Shown here: positions 63,395 to 64,000 of the stretch, one piece after another
Layout: the number at the start of each line of letters is the position of its first letter
Position numbering within the stretch: position 1 is the first letter of the stretch
NCBI GenBank assembly: GCA_016742275.1
Contig: JACVCD010000003.1
Location: 1 to 64,000 of the forward strand
Direction of reading: 5' to 3'
Origin: Gemmatimonadaceae bacterium
GTDB taxonomy: Bacteria; Gemmatimonadota; Gemmatimonadetes; Gemmatimonadales; Gemmatimonadaceae
Length of the DNA: 64,000 bases
Notes under the pieces: model-generated
Seen by the model: the letters and a program-made list of their open reading frames with translations, nothing else
Told to the model about the DNA's origin: nothing
The model's database searches: none
Translations under genes and position numbers: made by a program

Positions 63395-64000
63395 ATGATT
63401 TACGAATTCGACGGTTTCATCCCGGTTGTTCACGAATCGGCGTTCATTCACCCGCAGGCGGCGGTCACGGGCAATGTGATCATCGGCCGCGATGTGTATG
63501 TGGGTCCGGGCGCAGCCATTCGTGGTGACTGGGGTGGCATCATCATCGAAGACGGCTGCAATGTGCAGGAGAATTGCACGTTGCACATGTTCCCCGGTGT
63601 GACCATGACGCTCGAAGTGGGCGCGCACATTGGCCATGGTGCCATCGTGCATGGCGCGCGGATCGGTGCCAATACACTGGTGGGCATGAATGCGGTGATC
63701 ATGGACAATGCCGTGATCGGTGCCGGCTGCATTGTCGGCGCGCTCTGTTTTGTGCCAGCCGATATGCAGATCCCCGATCGCAAGGTCGTGGTGGGCAATC
63801 CGGCCAAGATCGTGAAGGACGTGAGCGACGAAATGCTCGCGTGGAAGACCGATGGAACGGCGCTCTATCAGCAATTGCCGGCCGCGATGCGGGCCGGCTG
63901 GCGTCCGGTGGAACCCCTGCGCGAGATCCCGAGTGATCGGCCTGCGCAGGCGAATATCCTGAAGACGTGGAACGACACCCAGAAGGGTCTCCGCAACGAT
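63395..64000 (+). CDS. paaY: Gamma-carbonic-anhydrase-type protein PaaY (3' truncated by window)
   Basis: The frame starts at ATG 63395 and stays open to base 64000 (202 codons seen), so the stop is just beyond; known PaaY proteins are near 200 residues. The N-terminal left-handed beta-helix has hexapeptide repeats (VTGNVIIGRDVYVGPGAAIRG) and metal-binding His residues (CTLHMF, GAHIGHGAIVHG). It is a thioesterase/hydrolase accessory of phenylacetate metabolism. Spacing from paaJ is 9 bases. Confidence 0.92.
   Translation, partial: MIYEFDGFIPVVHESAFIHPQAAVTGNVIIGRDVYVGPGAAIRGDWGGIIIEDGCNVQENCTLHMFPGVTMTLEVGAHIGHGAIVHGARIGANTLVGMNAVIMDNAVIGAGCIVGALCFVPADMQIPDRKVVVGNPAKIVKDVSDEMLAWKTDGTALYQQLPAAMRAGWRPVEPLREIPSDRPAQANILKTWNDTQKGLRND

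Noticed and set aside
1-64000. tRNA, rRNA or transposase genes
   Set aside because: None was recognised on reading either strand; no cloverleaf or CCA-type ends near gene gaps and no transposase motifs among the proteins.

Overview
The window looks like chromosomal DNA of a GC-rich, aerobic, Gram-negative (two-membrane) bacterium. Many products carry lipoprotein or Sec signal peptides. There is a TonB-dependent receptor, an OmpA-type protein and a chaperone-usher system. The abundance of secreted beta-propeller proteins, PD40-amidohydrolase and lipoprotein genes resembles Gemmatimonadota (Gemmatimonas-like), but that assignment is inference from gene content, not from a marker gene. No rRNA, tRNA, transposase, phage gene or CRISPR array was recognised.

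Region by region. 1-382: tail of an unidentified gene and its terminator. 0.5-3 kb: two tandem lipoprotein serpins. 3-7.7 kb: small hydrolases, a DinB-like protein, an ankyrin protein. 7.7-10.2 kb: a degenerate receiver-PAS protein and a type II NADH dehydrogenase (ndh) preceded by a near-perfect Rex/CRP-type operator. 10.4-15.2 kb: a tightly coupled operon of two DUF4402 pilin-like subunits, a PapD-like chaperone and a divergent usher, followed by a hybrid histidine kinase and a convergent OmpR-type regulator. 18-25 kb: CBS, PqiA-like, AlkC-type DNA glycosylase, a short cytochrome P450, TonB-dependent receptor and glutathione peroxidase. 25-31 kb: a PD40-amidohydrolase and an RCC1/Ig lipoprotein, separated by a terminator and short repeats. 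31-41 kb: amidase with GlxA-type regulator, rhodanese, a cation/H+ antiporter with a 59-residue membrane miniprotein, an amino acid permease, a K+-independent type H+-pyrophosphatase and a hipBA toxin-antitoxin pair. 41-51.4 kb: secreted S15 peptidase, GH3 hexosaminidase, sortilin-like BNR protein and a zinc-ribbon membrane protein. 51.4-64 kb: a split phenylacetate degradation locus.

How genes work together. paaABCD would epoxidise phenylacetyl-CoA; paaG, paaH, paaJ with paaI and paaY would isomerise, oxidise and cleave the ring-opened product. No paaE reductase, paaK ligase or paaZ hydrolase is visible here. A fused E1 alpha/beta 2-oxoacid dehydrogenase and an ompA-type gene lie between the two paa blocks. 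Genes for secreted proteolysis, peptide and amino-sugar release and amino acid import suggest a scavenging life style. The pyrophosphatase and antiporter suggest attention to proton and cation balance.

Most notable for follow-up: the chaperone-usher operon, the operator in front of ndh, the diverged reactive loops of the twin serpins, the P450 lacking the usual I-helix motif next to AlkC, a densely self-complementary 170-base block at 56775-56945, and a GCGGAAGCGAGA-type short repeat that occurs immediately downstream of two unrelated genes.
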